64,000 bases of DNA. It comes from Gyromitra esculenta (Eukaryota; Ascomycota; Pezizomycetes; Pezizales; Discinaceae). The position numbers were made by a program, and so were the translations under genes. Positions within the stretch are counted from its first letter, which is position 1, and each line of letters opens with the position of its first letter. Location: positions 3,844,001-3,908,000 of the forward strand of contig JBCAML010000001.1 in the NCBI GenBank assembly GCA_038503075.1, in the 5' to 3' direction. This document shows positions 12,683 through 24,852 of the stretch, in pieces. The notes under the pieces were generated by a model. The model did no database searches, was not told the DNA's origin, and saw only the letters and a program-made list of their open reading frames with translations.

Positions 12683-12761
12683 TAGTCTCGTGCCCAGCCC
12701 CACTGTGCAGCTTGCTGCGTACCGTAGGGCAAGCTGCGCAGTGGGGCTGGGCACGAGACTA
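12683..12761. repeat. Long near-perfect inverted repeat (33-bp arms)
   Basis: The arms 12683-12715 and 12729-12761 are complementary over 33 bp with one mismatch, which becomes a U-G pair if the plus strand is transcribed. They are separated by a 13-nt loop (12716-12728). The arms begin TAGTCTCGTGCCCAGCCCC and are much more GC-rich than the flanks. Both outer ends are TA, so the block may be a very small fold-back element with TA duplications, or a hairpin-RNA precursor. Confidence 0.85.
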
Positions 12762-13003
12762 GGTATGGGCTCTCAAAGCAGAGTGTTGTGGTGGGGTGTG
12801 CGTGTATTTGCCAACCACATACTTCGATAGAATGGAAGTCGTTAGACCTCTTATGGCACACGAGAGACAGACCTAGTCTATCCTCTATCCTCTATTACTT
12901 TTTTAGTTTTCGAATAGTTATAGTACAGTACAAGGAAGCATTTAGCATCTACCGTCGTCCTCAAAAGCCTCTTGATAATTGAGAAACTGCCCGGAAATAT
13001 CGT

Positions 13004-13118
13004 GTTCGGTCATAGAACGATGAGAATGAGCCATCCCGTTCGCTCTGGCATATCCAAGCATCGTATCGCCTGGTTAGTACTGCAGTGGGTGACCATGTGG
13101 GAATCCCAGGTACTGAAC
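13004..13118 (+). rRNA. 5S ribosomal RNA gene (solitary)
   Basis: The 115-nt sequence follows the eukaryotic 5S pattern: the CCCGTTCGCTCTG block at about 13032-13045, CAAGCATCGTA, the internal control stretch GGTTAGTACTGCAGTGGGTG, then GACCATGTGGGAATCCC. The ends GTTCGGT and ACTGAAC are complementary, forming helix I with one G-U pair. A run of eight T (13130-13137) lies 11 nt downstream and suits RNA polymerase III termination. It is a few bases shorter than the usual 118-121 nt. It could be a functional dispersed gene, as in many filamentous fungi, or a well-preserved pseudogene or 5S-derived SINE head. Confidence 0.75.
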
Positions 13119-13129
13119 TCAACTATTAC

Positions 13130-13137
13130 TTTTTTTT
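13130..13137 (+). terminator. RNA polymerase III terminator of the 5S gene
   Basis: A run of eight T follows the end of the 5S sequence by 11 nt, as expected for Pol III termination. Confidence 0.6.
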
Positions 13138-13470
13138 ATATATTACTCTCTCCCTCAAATATTTTAATTGATACAGCCTCTGGTAGAATTGTTGTAGAGT
13201 TGTGACAACTCAGGATCTAAAGCGCTCATTATTAGTCTTCTAGGTTCGTCAGAGAGATTTTGGCGGTGGTATTGGCTACTCCACCGTCCGCTTACCCTCA
13301 TGTTTCTACAATAATTTTACTAGAGACTGTATGATAGTACAAAACAAGCCCTAGGCAGAAGCAACACTCCGCAGAAGCCAAGCCGCCCGCCAGCCCGCAC
13401 CAAGCTAGCACTTGATATATATTTATACTACAAAATGACTTTTTCTGGATGGAGATTTAGAGCGTATTTG

Positions 13471-13489
13471 TAGGTAGGTAGGTAGGTAG
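13471..13489. repeat. (TAGG)n microsatellite
   Basis: Almost five tandem copies of TAGG are present within AT-rich DNA. Confidence 0.9.
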
Positions 13490-13670
13490 CAGAATGGCTT
13501 TATTTATTTTTAGAGCCTGTTGGATAGCTTGTGACCAAAATATACTAAGAGGAATCTAACCAATGATTTTCTTTAAATCCATAGTGCGGTGCACAAATAG
13601 GAGTTTTTATAATTATCGTTTTGTACTTATTAGTTTCCGTAGCTCAAACACGAAACGCTATATAGAATCC

Positions 13671-14225
13671 TGATGCTTTTTCCAAGTACACCTTACCTGA
13701 TGCCTTTCCTGATTCGTTTCCTATACGCATTTCCCCATGCCTTTCCTGGCCCATTTCCCAAAAAATTACCATTTAAATTCATTTAGATAGTGGTGTCTCA
13801 TGTAGTCTGTAGAAAGCGGTAGTGTAGGAGGCAGGGCCCCCTTAGGAGTGAATGCTAGTTTAGGTAAGCAGAAGGTATTGTGTTCAACTCCCAGAGATTC
13901 CTTTTTTTCTCTTCAACTATTTTTCTACCATTTTATGAGTTTAAAAGGCATGTACTTGTAAAAGGGAGGTGAAGGAAAGGGAAGGAGAAGGGAGGGAAAG
14001 GCATCTAATTTCCCTAACTAAGACTTTCCAGATGCATTTCCCAAACAGTTTTTGATGCCTTAATTTGCTCCTACTTTATCCACGTAAATTTCCTCCCATT
14101 TACAGATCCGTTTACTGATGCCTTTCCCCATATAGTCCTCTGTAGGCAAAGTGATTCATTTACTGATGCTTTACCCACACAATTTTTTTTGGGGAGAAAA
14201 TGATGCATTTACTGATGCATTTACT
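13671..14225 (+). repeat. Irregular array of TGATGC(A/C)TTTCC-like units
   Basis: Units related to TGATGCCTTTCC or TTACTGATGCATTT recur about eight times, at about 13671, 13699, 13737, 14031, 14054, 14116, 14165 and 14200-14224. Spacing is irregular and the sequence between units is not repeated. It looks like a decayed minisatellite or the internal repeats of an old element. Confidence 0.5.
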
Positions 14226-16510
14226 TCCGCTGTGGAACTGGTCTTGGTTTTATAGGTGAGTTTGGTAAATCACGCCAAGACACCACACCCCTAAACCCTG
14301 AACAGAGTCTGATTATTTTTGCGCAAAGCTTAAGATTAAATAATCTACGTAGGGAGCTGAATGGGGCCTTAGTTTATTGAAGTGACTTTAATTGGCTCCC
14401 AAGCCAATGATAATTCGCGATAGACGCTTGCTAAATCAGTTGTTTTTGGCACAGGGACACCCATAGAAACGAGGTAGAGCTTGAAAGATAATGTAAGCTT
14501 TCGTAGTTTTAGAGACTGTCTTCTTAAGAAGATTGCGTTGGGTAGTAGATTTGTAGAATGCGGGTGAACCCGTAGTTGTAGCACCTCAAAATACATCAAC
14601 CCTATTTGTTAAATGGCCACATTAGAGACTATCTTAAATAAATCAGTTCAATTAGCTTTAGAGAGTATCCTTATGGCCATCTCGACCTTTCTTAGTTAAA
14701 TACGTCTGGTGTATCGTCAGCTTCTGCAGGATGTCCATGTAGCAACACATAGTATTTTTTCCCAAAAGTTTGCGTCAAGGTTGACTTATGTTCGCTAGCA
14801 CTCGTTGTTTGGTCGTGTGGAGGTAGGTTTTACGCATTGATAACTACATGACTAATGGGTCGAATCTCGCTCATATCTGTCAGTTGATAAACAGCCGGAC
14901 ATATCAGCTTATCACATGGTGAATTTAAGTGTTGGTGGTATAGATGATTATTATAGAGTTAGGCCATACATTCGAGTAATGGGCTGCGATGGCAGGAGCT
15001 CAGAAAATAGCAATGCGACGATCCAGCGAAGATTTTAAGCCAAAGATAGGATCATTTTGAATTGTTTGAGTGTTTGATAAACGAGAAAGTAAATCTTTCA
15101 ATAGGTCGAGATTTATGTGAGTTTAATCGAGTCGGAACTTTTATACGTGCTGGCCAGTTTGAGCCCGCACAACTGACAAGATGTGGCTGCTATGCACCAT
15201 ACCTCTGGTGCAAAGTGATCTATGAGGACAAGGCTTATCTAAGGTGAATGTTAGTCTGAATCAATTTATTAAGAGACTTATAAAAGGGAATATTTAAGTA
15301 GTCTTAGTAGTATAAGTTTCGGTCCACTTCATCCTCCCAGCATCGTAGGCCTTAGGCACTATGTATGGACCAGCACTCTGTTCGAACTGTTGTTTCTTAG
15401 CTTATCGAAACGATTTGAGAGTTAGCAAGACAATGTATGGGCCAAATTAGCTTAGCCTTTTTTGAGTCTCCTTGCAGTAAGATCTCAGGAGTTTTATTTA
15501 CAGAATCGCCCTTTACTGATGGAGATCGGTTTTAGATTCCCCGTGAATGTTGCGAGGACGTTGGATCTTGCCATGGACGGTGGTTTCGGAAATAGTGAAA
15601 AGCACTGGCATACTGCGCGTAGGTATTTGAATTTGTTGTTTCTGGCAACAGTTAGTCTCTGACCAGTCAGACTTGTAGCAATACTTCGCCTCTTGTTTGG
15701 TTGGATCAATATCCTTAAATTGTTTATTTTGGCTACTTCTGAGAGAGCATGCATAGGTTGTCGCTCATATAGGCCAGTCTCTCATGAGCGATACGGATAC
15801 GAGGAGTTAAGAGTAGTTCTGTATAATAGTTAGCCAAGGACCAGATATCGAATGGTTAGGTGGGAATAAAGGCTTCAGAAGTATTTAGTGACAGTGTCCG
15901 GACTGGACGGGGTCTAATGAATATTTTAAGGATGGGTTTGTCGGAATTTAGTCGACGAATCAAGGAATGCATTGGAACCGTCCTGATATTCCACGAGAGA
16001 AACCAGGAACAGCAGCAAGAGGGAAGAAAAAACAACGATGAATATGACTGCTAGCCGTATGTTGAACTAAGTGTAGTGATAGTGATGGTTGTGATGGTGG
16101 TGGGGGAGGAGAAGGAGGATGGTCAGCGAACCAAGAGTGGTGTCGATAGAAATCAGAAGAAAGCGTTTTGTCAATTACGCCTGGACTAGGTATAGCCCCC
16201 CTGCCGCTCAACTTTCCATTCTATCCCTCACGAAAGTTCTACAGTGCGTGGGCTTGCCAGATACGACCAGACGCTAGCCAAAGCTAGGCCTAATTTTGGG
16301 GGTGGGAGCGGTGGAAAGAACAGACCGGGGGAGGGGGCCGCTTTGGTTGGCAGCGTGCGAAATTTCGTATTAGCGTGCGTCTGTCGAATTCTGAAATCCT
16401 TCAGATACCAGAAGCGTCCGGTAATTGAGTTTGCTGCTCCAGCTATTCTATGCATTATCTAGCCTGGATGCCACTAGATCGCGTTTTTTGACTGTGGTTG
16501 TTGGCGGGGC
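14226..16510. other. Intergenic, no gene recognised
   Basis: Open frames are short and carry no family motif. The longest, at 15494-15754 on the minus strand, shows no recognisable domain. Near 16080-16130 the plus strand has GGTGGT-type low-complexity sequence. Confidence 0.5.
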
Positions 16511-17075
16511 TACATGTATTCGCCGGTTGATCGACTGTACATGTATTTACATGCTAGCCAACCTTTGAAACAATGCTGATACATGTAGATAGTACATGTA
16601 CACAAGCAAGCACCTGCAAACGGCCCCAACGACAAACAGGCCAGACCACATCCACATCGCGTTCCCATCTATCTATTGCCGTCAAAGCGAATCACCCACC
16701 ATCACTCACACAATCACCACCTCGCACTCGACCATACACCACCCAAGCGCGTAACCTCCAAGATACACGTAATGCCCAAGCACCACCACTACCACCACCA
16801 CAAACATAACCGACTGACGATCGCATCGACATGGCTCCCATACACGTGTACGCTCAAGCCCGAATTCTACAAAATCCAACCGTCGGGGATATTGTTGGCG
16901 TTAAGTGCATGTGTCCCAGGCCTCCAACATACCTACATGTACATACCTGCCAACCTATCGTATTACATACACGTAGATACTGCCAGCCCTGCATCGGTTC
17001 CGTACTTAAACATTGTGATAGCGTGGACAGGCTACTGTAGCCGCTGCCGCTGAAAAATTAGTGAGGATACATGTA
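16511..17075. repeat. Cluster of six TACATGTA palindromes
   Basis: Exact TACATGTA occurs at 16511, 16538, 16580, 16593, 16934 and 17068, within 565 bp and about 0.4-0.9 kb beyond the 3' end of the PTC5-like gene. Flanks of the copies differ, so this is not a simple tandem repeat. The stretch also has CCACCA-rich low-complexity sequence near 16780-16800. Confidence 0.85.
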
Positions 17076-17448
17076 TATATAAGAAAAACTAGTAAACATA
17101 ACTCTGTTCTTCCTCGTCGATGGAACTGTTTCATCTATTCATCCATTCAGCCTACAAATTTATATCACATCATGGTAGCAGTCAACATACATAGCTCATT
17201 AATCTCTCATTACAGCATAACAGCCCTAAAAAATAATAACAATGCTACATTGGAGAGAAAAAACGGAAGGGTGGTAAAAATAATAACAATGAGAAACGAA
17301 AAAGTGGAGTAAAAAAACCTAATGCACATCTATAGCTACCCCCCACACGCACACCTGCACCTACGATTTCACCCACAACCCACTCACTCACTCACCCAAC
17401 CCAACCCAACCAACCAGCAACGCCAACCAAGCTATAACATACGCAACA

Positions 17449-19432
17449 CTACAACTTCGCCTTAACGTCTCCCTCCCCCTTCTTCTTAATCGCAGTAGCC
17501 TCCTCATTAACAGAGACATTCCCACTCTTGTCCGCGCCATCGCCAAAGAAGATGACCTCGACCGTTAGATCGTCCCTGTACCAGTTAGCATATGCCCCAA
17601 CCCCATACACCCTCCAGGATTAAGCATACCTATACCGCCGACTATACGGACTCGGCAGCGTCAACAACGCACACAACATATCCTTATTCCGACCACCGAG
17701 CGCATTCCTAACTAGATGAGTAGCAGCGTTCCGATCCTCCCACACAAAGCGCTCACTCTCTTTCGCTGTGACCCCCCACTGCCTTACGCGGATCGGCTGT
17801 CTCTGTCCCGTGGTATCACTGCTATCGCCCTCAACCGGTAGAGCCCCAGAGTCGCCCCCGAACAACCCGCCGAACCAGGAGGCTTTGTCTTTTCCTTGAT
17901 GTAGTTTTCCCTGCTCCTCTATCCAGCGACCAACGAGACCAACAACCTCCTCGTTCGTCAACATCTCCCATAGTCCGTCAGTGGCAAGGACTAGAAAGTC
18001 CCCGTTTTCAGGATGGATCTGGGTTGTCGTGACGACGGGCTCCGCAGTTACGTACGGTGGGGTCTTGAGAAGCGTGCTAGGGGTGCGTCCAAAGAATTCC
18101 TTTTTGATCTTGAGTTGTGTGTCCACGCTCCACTTGTAGAATGCATCGCCGAAGGCGCGTGTGGGCTCTAGACCGCCGAGGACACGCCCGTTACGGATTA
18201 CGAAGTCTTCACCGGGGTGTTCGGCGCGCATGCGGCCTTCTTCGGCCGGGTTGGAGCCGGTCTGGTCGTCGGAGAGGGCTGTGGCCGTCCATTTACCGTT
18301 TGGTCCGCGGCGCCCTAGGACTGCACGGGAGTCGCCGGTTACGGCGACTTTGAGGAGTTTGGAACGACTCTCGTAGAATGCGAGGAGCCCGCAAGACCCG
18401 GATAGGGCTGGGGCTAGGGTTTCGGCTGCGACGAGCTTGGACGGGTTTTTGAAGACCTTTTCGACAGACTCGTTGACGATTTCATTGTCGAGGCGCAGGA
18501 AACCGGTTTTGATGGCGGCGTCGATGGAGTCGGAGGTGGGAAGGGCTAGGGTTGGGTCTAGAAGGGCGGCTTTGTAGGTTGCATTCAGCTCGCGCGCGAC
18601 AAGGACAATGAGTGCTTGACGGAGTTTTGCAGAAGTTGTCCAGCCACTATTGGGTTTGTTAGCATTGGGGGGAAGGGGAGGAGAGGGACGTGGATAACTA
18701 CCTATGGCCATCGAATACGCCCCAGAACATCCAATCACTGGTCCCGCCCTCTTGGCCCTCGTTCACAGGAGACACGCTCTGAGGAACCTCGATGATCTTC
18801 TCGTCGTGGTCATCTTCAATCGGGTCGTTGCTCGGGATTTGGACGACGTCGTATCGCCAGACGCCACGGCCACGACCGACGATATAGCTCTCCTCGTTCC
18901 GGCGCAACTTCTCGGTGGCCTGCTCGGGCGTCAACATCTCGACAACCTTTCTCCCGCTGTTATCGACCTCCTTCGAGACCTTGCGTCCGGCGGGCAGGGT
19001 TCCGGTGTACAAGCTCTCGTTGTCGACGGCGATGATGCGTTTGGGCAGGTCCTCGGGGGCGGTGGTGGTTGTGGTGGTTGTGGTGGCAGCAGTAGCAGCC
19101 GAAGTAGAATAGTCGGTTGATTGCTGCTGTTGCTGCTGCGGGACAACGACTGGAGGAAGAGGACGATTCGGTGCGCTCAGGCTACCCAATGTGGCGGCGA
19201 TGCTATCTTTGTAGTACCAAGACCCGACCAGAACCAGTCCGCTTAGTAGGGCTACAGTTAATTTCTTTGTCGGCTTCATGTTACCTGGGGGAGAAGGGTT
19301 CGCCGAAGACGAAGAAAAGTGCGAGGTTTTCAGCACGATGGCATTACGCGGGATAACGGCGCGGCGAGGAGGGACGAGAGCGGTGCTGCGGCGAGCGGTG
19401 GTGAGGATAGAGCGGAGAGAGGCTCTATGCAT
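17449..19432 (-). CDS. PTC5: Ptc5-like mitochondrial PP2C phosphatase
   Basis: This is a metal-dependent Ser/Thr phosphatase of the PP2C group. Yeast Ptc5 dephosphorylates pyruvate dehydrogenase in mitochondria. The model is exons 19432-18702, 18646-17630 and 17575-17449, with introns of 55 and 54 nt that have clear GCTAAC branch points; the product is 624 aa. The N-terminus is rich in Arg/Ser without acids (MHRASLRSILTTARR), as for a presequence. One membrane segment follows at about residues 56-73 (LTVALLSGLVLVGSWYY), then a poly-Gln/poly-Thr linker. PP2C motifs are FDGHSGW (split by intron 1), VTGDSRAVLG, RAFGD and VLATDGLWEML, carrying the metal-binding Asp residues. The C-terminal exon supplies YRDDLTVEVIFFGD, the usual last strand, and is easily missed because exon 2 runs into a stop just past the splice site. 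Confidence 0.93.
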
Positions 19433-19502
19433 GGTGGGAGATGGGGAAGATGGTAGGGGTAGGGGGTGGATGGGGATGGAGGAGAGGGTAGGGGTAGGGG
19501 AT

Positions 19503-19541
19503 GGATGTGGAGATGGGGACGGGGACGGGGATGGGGATGGG
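19503..19541. repeat. GATGGGGACGGG-type minisatellite
   Basis: Short GATGGGG/GACGGGG units repeat just upstream of the PTC5-like start codon, probably in its 5' leader or promoter. Confidence 0.8.
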
Positions 19542-22500
19542 TGAAGTTGTTGTGATGATGTAGGAGATGAGGCGAAGGATCAGGGCTGCGTTCTACAGCG
19601 CTGCATGGGCTTTTCTTTTTCCACAGCTGCATCTGCTCTGGATGGCGATGGCGATGTTTTTACAGCACAAAGCCGGAATGTCCACGGCTTCACTGACGTC
19701 TCTGTCTCCGTGTCGTCATTTCCCCTGAGCGAGATGTCGCGTGTCTTGATCTTATCAACTGATCTGATCACCAACCCTTGTCGATAAACATGCAATATCA
19801 CTTTCCAGATGCACAGAGGACACGATGCAAGATGCAATGCCCCAAATCAGGAACAATGTGGCCAAGTGAAGCATCTGCCTTTCGTTTTGTAAATAGATCT
19901 AGAGTATGGAATCAAACAAGGAACAAAGCAGACACCGAAATAAATTAGACAAATGAGCCCTTCGTAGATACTTGCACAGCACCCTCACCAGCAGCACGTT
20001 TACACTCCTCACCTATACATAATATCCCATGCGCTCTGCCAACAGTACAATGACTCGTCCACCATACAAATACTAATCGCCTCCAGTGCCTCTACTAAGG
20101 TCTGCAACCAGCATCACAGCACCACCCAGCTATTCAATCCACTCCATCCGTCATGACCCCTGGTCTGCTGCTAATGTTGTACTTGACTTGCAACCGCGAA
20201 TGTCTGCCCTGCGCAGAACTCTAGAAATATCAAGCAAGCGTGCCAGTCCTCAGCGTGAACACACATGCAATGTCGCAGTGTTTCCGTCCCAACTGCAAAT
20301 AAATAAAGCTCCTCATTCTCACTACAGTTGGCATAAAGTTAGCACGACAGACTCAACCCCCAAGAGTGTATGGACACTAACGCGATAACAACTAGCACTC
20401 CCAATTATAGCTGAGTGAATCTCGACAGGTACTGCCATATGCATGCCTGCCCTTGCTTTAGTCCGTATCTGAGCGAATAGTGCTTTTGGGATCACTAGAC
20501 GCATATCACCAACAATGTGCCTCTGAAGCAAGTCAGATAAACACAGACAGTCACGGGATTTGGCTCTTCTTACTCATTGTTGGCCCTCATATCATAGATG
20601 ACTGTGAATTTCTCTCTCGGCTTGGTTTTTTTTTTGCGTTAGTACATGTTTTATGCGCCGTTATCCTTCAATAGCTTTCGACTAGCAGTGGATGAGCTAG
20701 TGATAGAATCCAGTTAGAGTCATCATCAGTGGAATATTTCGACGAGTCTATACTTGTGGGGGGGGGGACGCCTGCAAATAACCCCGGAACCCTCCAGCAG
20801 ACAAATATCGCGCCAGTCGACGGCAGGACTGGGCTGCTTCAGCATATCAAGTACGAATGCGTGCTAAGTGCCAAAAGTAGATACTCTGTATATAAGAGCT
20901 GTGGCCGAATGGCCGCTTTCTTTGCCTCAGTTTCCGGTGGCAATATACCTGGTTATTTCTCGCCTCTAGGGCAATACCGTTAAGCGGGTGGCTATGGTGT
21001 CTGAATTAGCTGCTTTCACAACTTCTGTTAGAGCTGTCATAGAGCTTTTAGGTGTCTGGGTTCGAAGTTCTAATGGAATGTGTGTAGCTGCGGTGTAGAA
21101 GTTTGAATATGACGCTGAAAGTTCTTGGGCATAACGGTTTCTGCATTGTCGTGTGAATTAGATATTTGTAAATGGTTTGGCAGCTCAGATCGCGTTAGTA
21201 TATAGCACCCTATAGCCCATCGACGGGTTTCTAAGCCTTATCTATCCCTCCCCAGGAGGCGTGTTAACGTGATCTTCTTAATACTGGGTGTCCAGGTCCT
21301 AGGTAAGCAGCTGTACTAACACCCCGTTTGTCTGTGATAAGGTAATGATGAAAGGAGGTGAATATGATCATCAGTTACCACCCAAGGCTGCCTCCGTTTT
21401 AATGTTGATCTTTATTGCCTCTTCTGGGCCGAAAACACCATCAAAAACCCGCAGGGAATTATATCCAGAAAGCCGAAATCGCAATCCACCGTACCAACCC
21501 CAATAACATCCGAGCTACTCGGCTCTTTAAATATACTATAGTCAATCGGCTTGAGTAAGATATCATGTAGCTTCCAGGCAGCATGACACTACATGTATCT
21601 TTTCCGATCCATCTAGTTGCTCCCCTCAACCCCGATCGAAGCACTAGAAATAATCGATTTTGAGTTCCGGCTACGTTACCATTTCCTTCCCGCCAACCGC
21701 ACAATCTCGACATCCTCGAAATGAAGCTGAAGAGAGGAGAAAAAAACCCCCCCCCAATCCTACCCCTATCAATTCCATTAAGGAAAAACTCAATAACCCA
21801 ATAAGTCTAAGCTAGCGACTGTTCTCGGTCGAACGACGTCCAGCCCTAAAACCTAACCCCTAACCCCCTCTCGCTATCGTCCGCGGGTTGGGCTTGAAGA
21901 TGTCTTTGCCGAAACTGTTTCAGGAAGGGCCTGAATGCGTTATAGAGGCCATAAAGGGAGGAATTGGCGCGCGATGTGGGGTTTTAAATGTCTTTTTTTT
22001 TTTTTTTTTTGCTAAATGGGATGTAGAAGATAGGTACCCTGCCTCGTCTCTGGAAGAATACGCCGCATCGTGGTACTGGATGGTGGTGAGTTGGGGCTCT
22101 GATGGAAAGTTTGTTCGTAGCTTAGACGGTAGGCTCGGAGGAGTGGGGGGTGGGGGGTTATACACATATTACGAAGCGGATGAACGTATTGTGTTGTGTT
22201 TGGAATGGCTGTATATATTATATGCTTGGTAGTTTGAATGAGGAGTATGTATGGAATGCAGTGAAGTGTTGTTTTTGAGGACGGTGGTGGATGTGTTTAT
22301 CATATCGGGAATCGCAAATACGACGATATGATGGGGACTATATGTTCTCTAAGTTGCCTGCCGCATTGGTAACGAATAACCTACGCTACTATCATCCTCT
22401 TGATCTTAGTATCGTCAATCCCATACCCATCTCAGTATCACCAATCCTATGGTCAATACCAACCCTCCAGAGCCCTGAATAACTATTGATAATTTTGGGC

Positions 22501-24852
22501 GTATTGGGCTCGAAGGGGGCGAATAAACTATATCTAGCCAGGAAGTTTCTCGTTGTTCCTCCTACATGAGTGGGCGTGACCGGTATGTTCAACTTCCGGG
22601 ATGTCGCATTGAAAACTCGCTTTATCTTGGCTTGCCTATAATGACTGACCTTTATAAGTGGTCAACTTCTTGGGAGCTGATCTCCCGTATTTGAACGTTA
22701 AATGGGGCTTAGCAGGAGGCAGTGAGAAAGCTAGCACTAGCAGTCCTTGTTGGTAGTACCTTTTCTTCATATATGCCTCTCCCGCTGTCGTTGTCGGGGT
22801 ATGGTTTATATACTAGAAGTCAATAGATAGAAAACAGGGAATGGGAGAGGAGAGAGGAGACAATCTGCTGGTAACCTTTACTGAGTACTATATATATTAA
22901 AGTGGTGCATATACGGTGTTGAACTAACTGATCGCCACATTTCACGAATGTAACCTCGTGAATTTTATGCGTATTTACAGGGTTGTAATACGATGGCTAT
23001 GGGAATAGGCTATAAAAGGTATATATAATAAAATATTTAGGGATGATGTTTGGGATATTAGCTCTGGCTCTAAATGTGCTGCCGCGCGCCCTCGTTTCCG
23101 AAGGGGCTAGAGAATGTCAATCTCGCAGTTGAAAATCTTGGTTCATATATAGCATTTAAAGAAAAAGCGGAGAATAGAGAATTCAGATGAATAAAGAGCG
23201 AATGGGAGAGACACTTTCTTTCTTAAGCAATCGCATAGGAATGTTGTCGGTATCTAGATGTATGTATTCTTATGTGAGTATAAGGCTATCTACATTGTCC
23301 TCAGTGCGCTTGACTATTTCTTTTGAAACCACACCCAAGCCAATGAATGATTCATTGCGAATGGGAGCGGTTGATGGTCCTGCAGTTTGTCGGCCCAAGC
23401 TACCCTTATATGTACGCTTCCAAGAGCCGGACCCGCAGACTACCCTTCTCGCATCCAATCAACGTTCTTAAAACGCACGGCGAGTTTGCATCTAGATCTA
23501 TAGAATACCACGGTGACTAGGAGGTTGAAAGAATTATTGACCTCTGTGGCGGATCGCCGTTACTCTTGTACTTAGTAATCTTCAAAAGCGGCTTTCCACC
23601 TTACGGTATGCAACAGCTAAAAGCAGTAAGGATAAGGGAGCCTAGACTGCCGTATCATTTCCCACAAAGAAGTGGCAGAGTGGCTTGGCTACGTGCATGT
23701 AAGCAAGCGTGATAGTTGAGCAAACGGACAATTTTCATAAGAATAACCTCGATTTCAATTACAACCTCTTCTTCTGGAAGCCTGCTTCATTCCCAGACAA
23801 GGGCTTCTTCCGCATATACTGAGACATGAAATTACACCCTAAGTAGTCCCACGCCCCAATACAAGTCAGTATCAAGGCATTGAGGCTCTAGATAACTGGC
23901 CTTGGGAATAGCGGAATTGCGTGAGGCGAGAAAATGAAATCCTATGCTTAGTGCACACTATTTAAGCAGGTATCGTATCTCATGTTTTAAGCAGTATTTA
24001 TATTTAGTGATCACGACAGACCAACCCACTTGCAAACTGACCGAATTTACACATCAACCGAATCACCTTCGATACAAGGCTAGTGAAAACCCCATATTCA
24101 AAGGCACCATAGCCTACGGGTTGAGTGTCCCTATTGAATTGATAAATAAATAATAAATAACCCATATAAAGAGTTTTTATTTAGTAGAGTACCTTAGCAA
24201 GGTGCTGTAATTAAGCCAGAGCAAGCTACTCCCCATTTTCTCATTAGCATGTTAGCCGCTACGTGAGAACTCGTGGGTAAGCACTACCTAGTACATGTAG
24301 CCAAATATATGTAGGCAGCCATTCGCTTTCTTGAAGTTTAGATGACACTTCAAAGAAGGGCCAACACACGTCGGTAGCCCATTGCAATTGGCGAGGGTTC
24401 AGGGCTTGGTAAATGATTGATTTGCTTTTGTTCAAACTGCGCCGTCCGAACACGCTGAACAAGGAGTATTTGGTGTTTCTTTACAATCGAGGTCTAAAAT
24501 AGAGTAGTCCCCCTGCATGTACCAATAAACTTGAGGATGTCAAACCCTTACCCTCAAAAACGATTGATCAAGAGGATTTGATGCCTTGAATCAGCAACAA
24601 AATCTACTAGACTCTCGCTCTACGGAGCGACATTGGTAACGGGAGCTAAATCAATGTTTCTCGGAGGAGTCTTGCGAGTCTGCAGGCCAAACCCTGACGA
24701 TCGACTTGTTATTAATGCTGAGATAAGTCGGTAATTCTCCGGCACTTGCGCTACCTAATACAGCTAGAACACCACCCTTGCGTCATTCTACCATCCGTGA
24801 AACAGCTCCTAACGCTTACATCTTCCTCCCCATCAATTGCACCCGTCTACTC
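19542..24852. other. Gene desert of about 5.3 kb
   Basis: No conserved coding stretch was found on either strand. Contents are low-complexity only: an 11-G run near 20757, a T18 run at 21993-22010, and a CCCTAA-like stretch at about 21843-21868. TACATGTA sites lie at 21590 and 24292. Decay of old repeats is likely but no element could be named. Confidence 0.5.
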
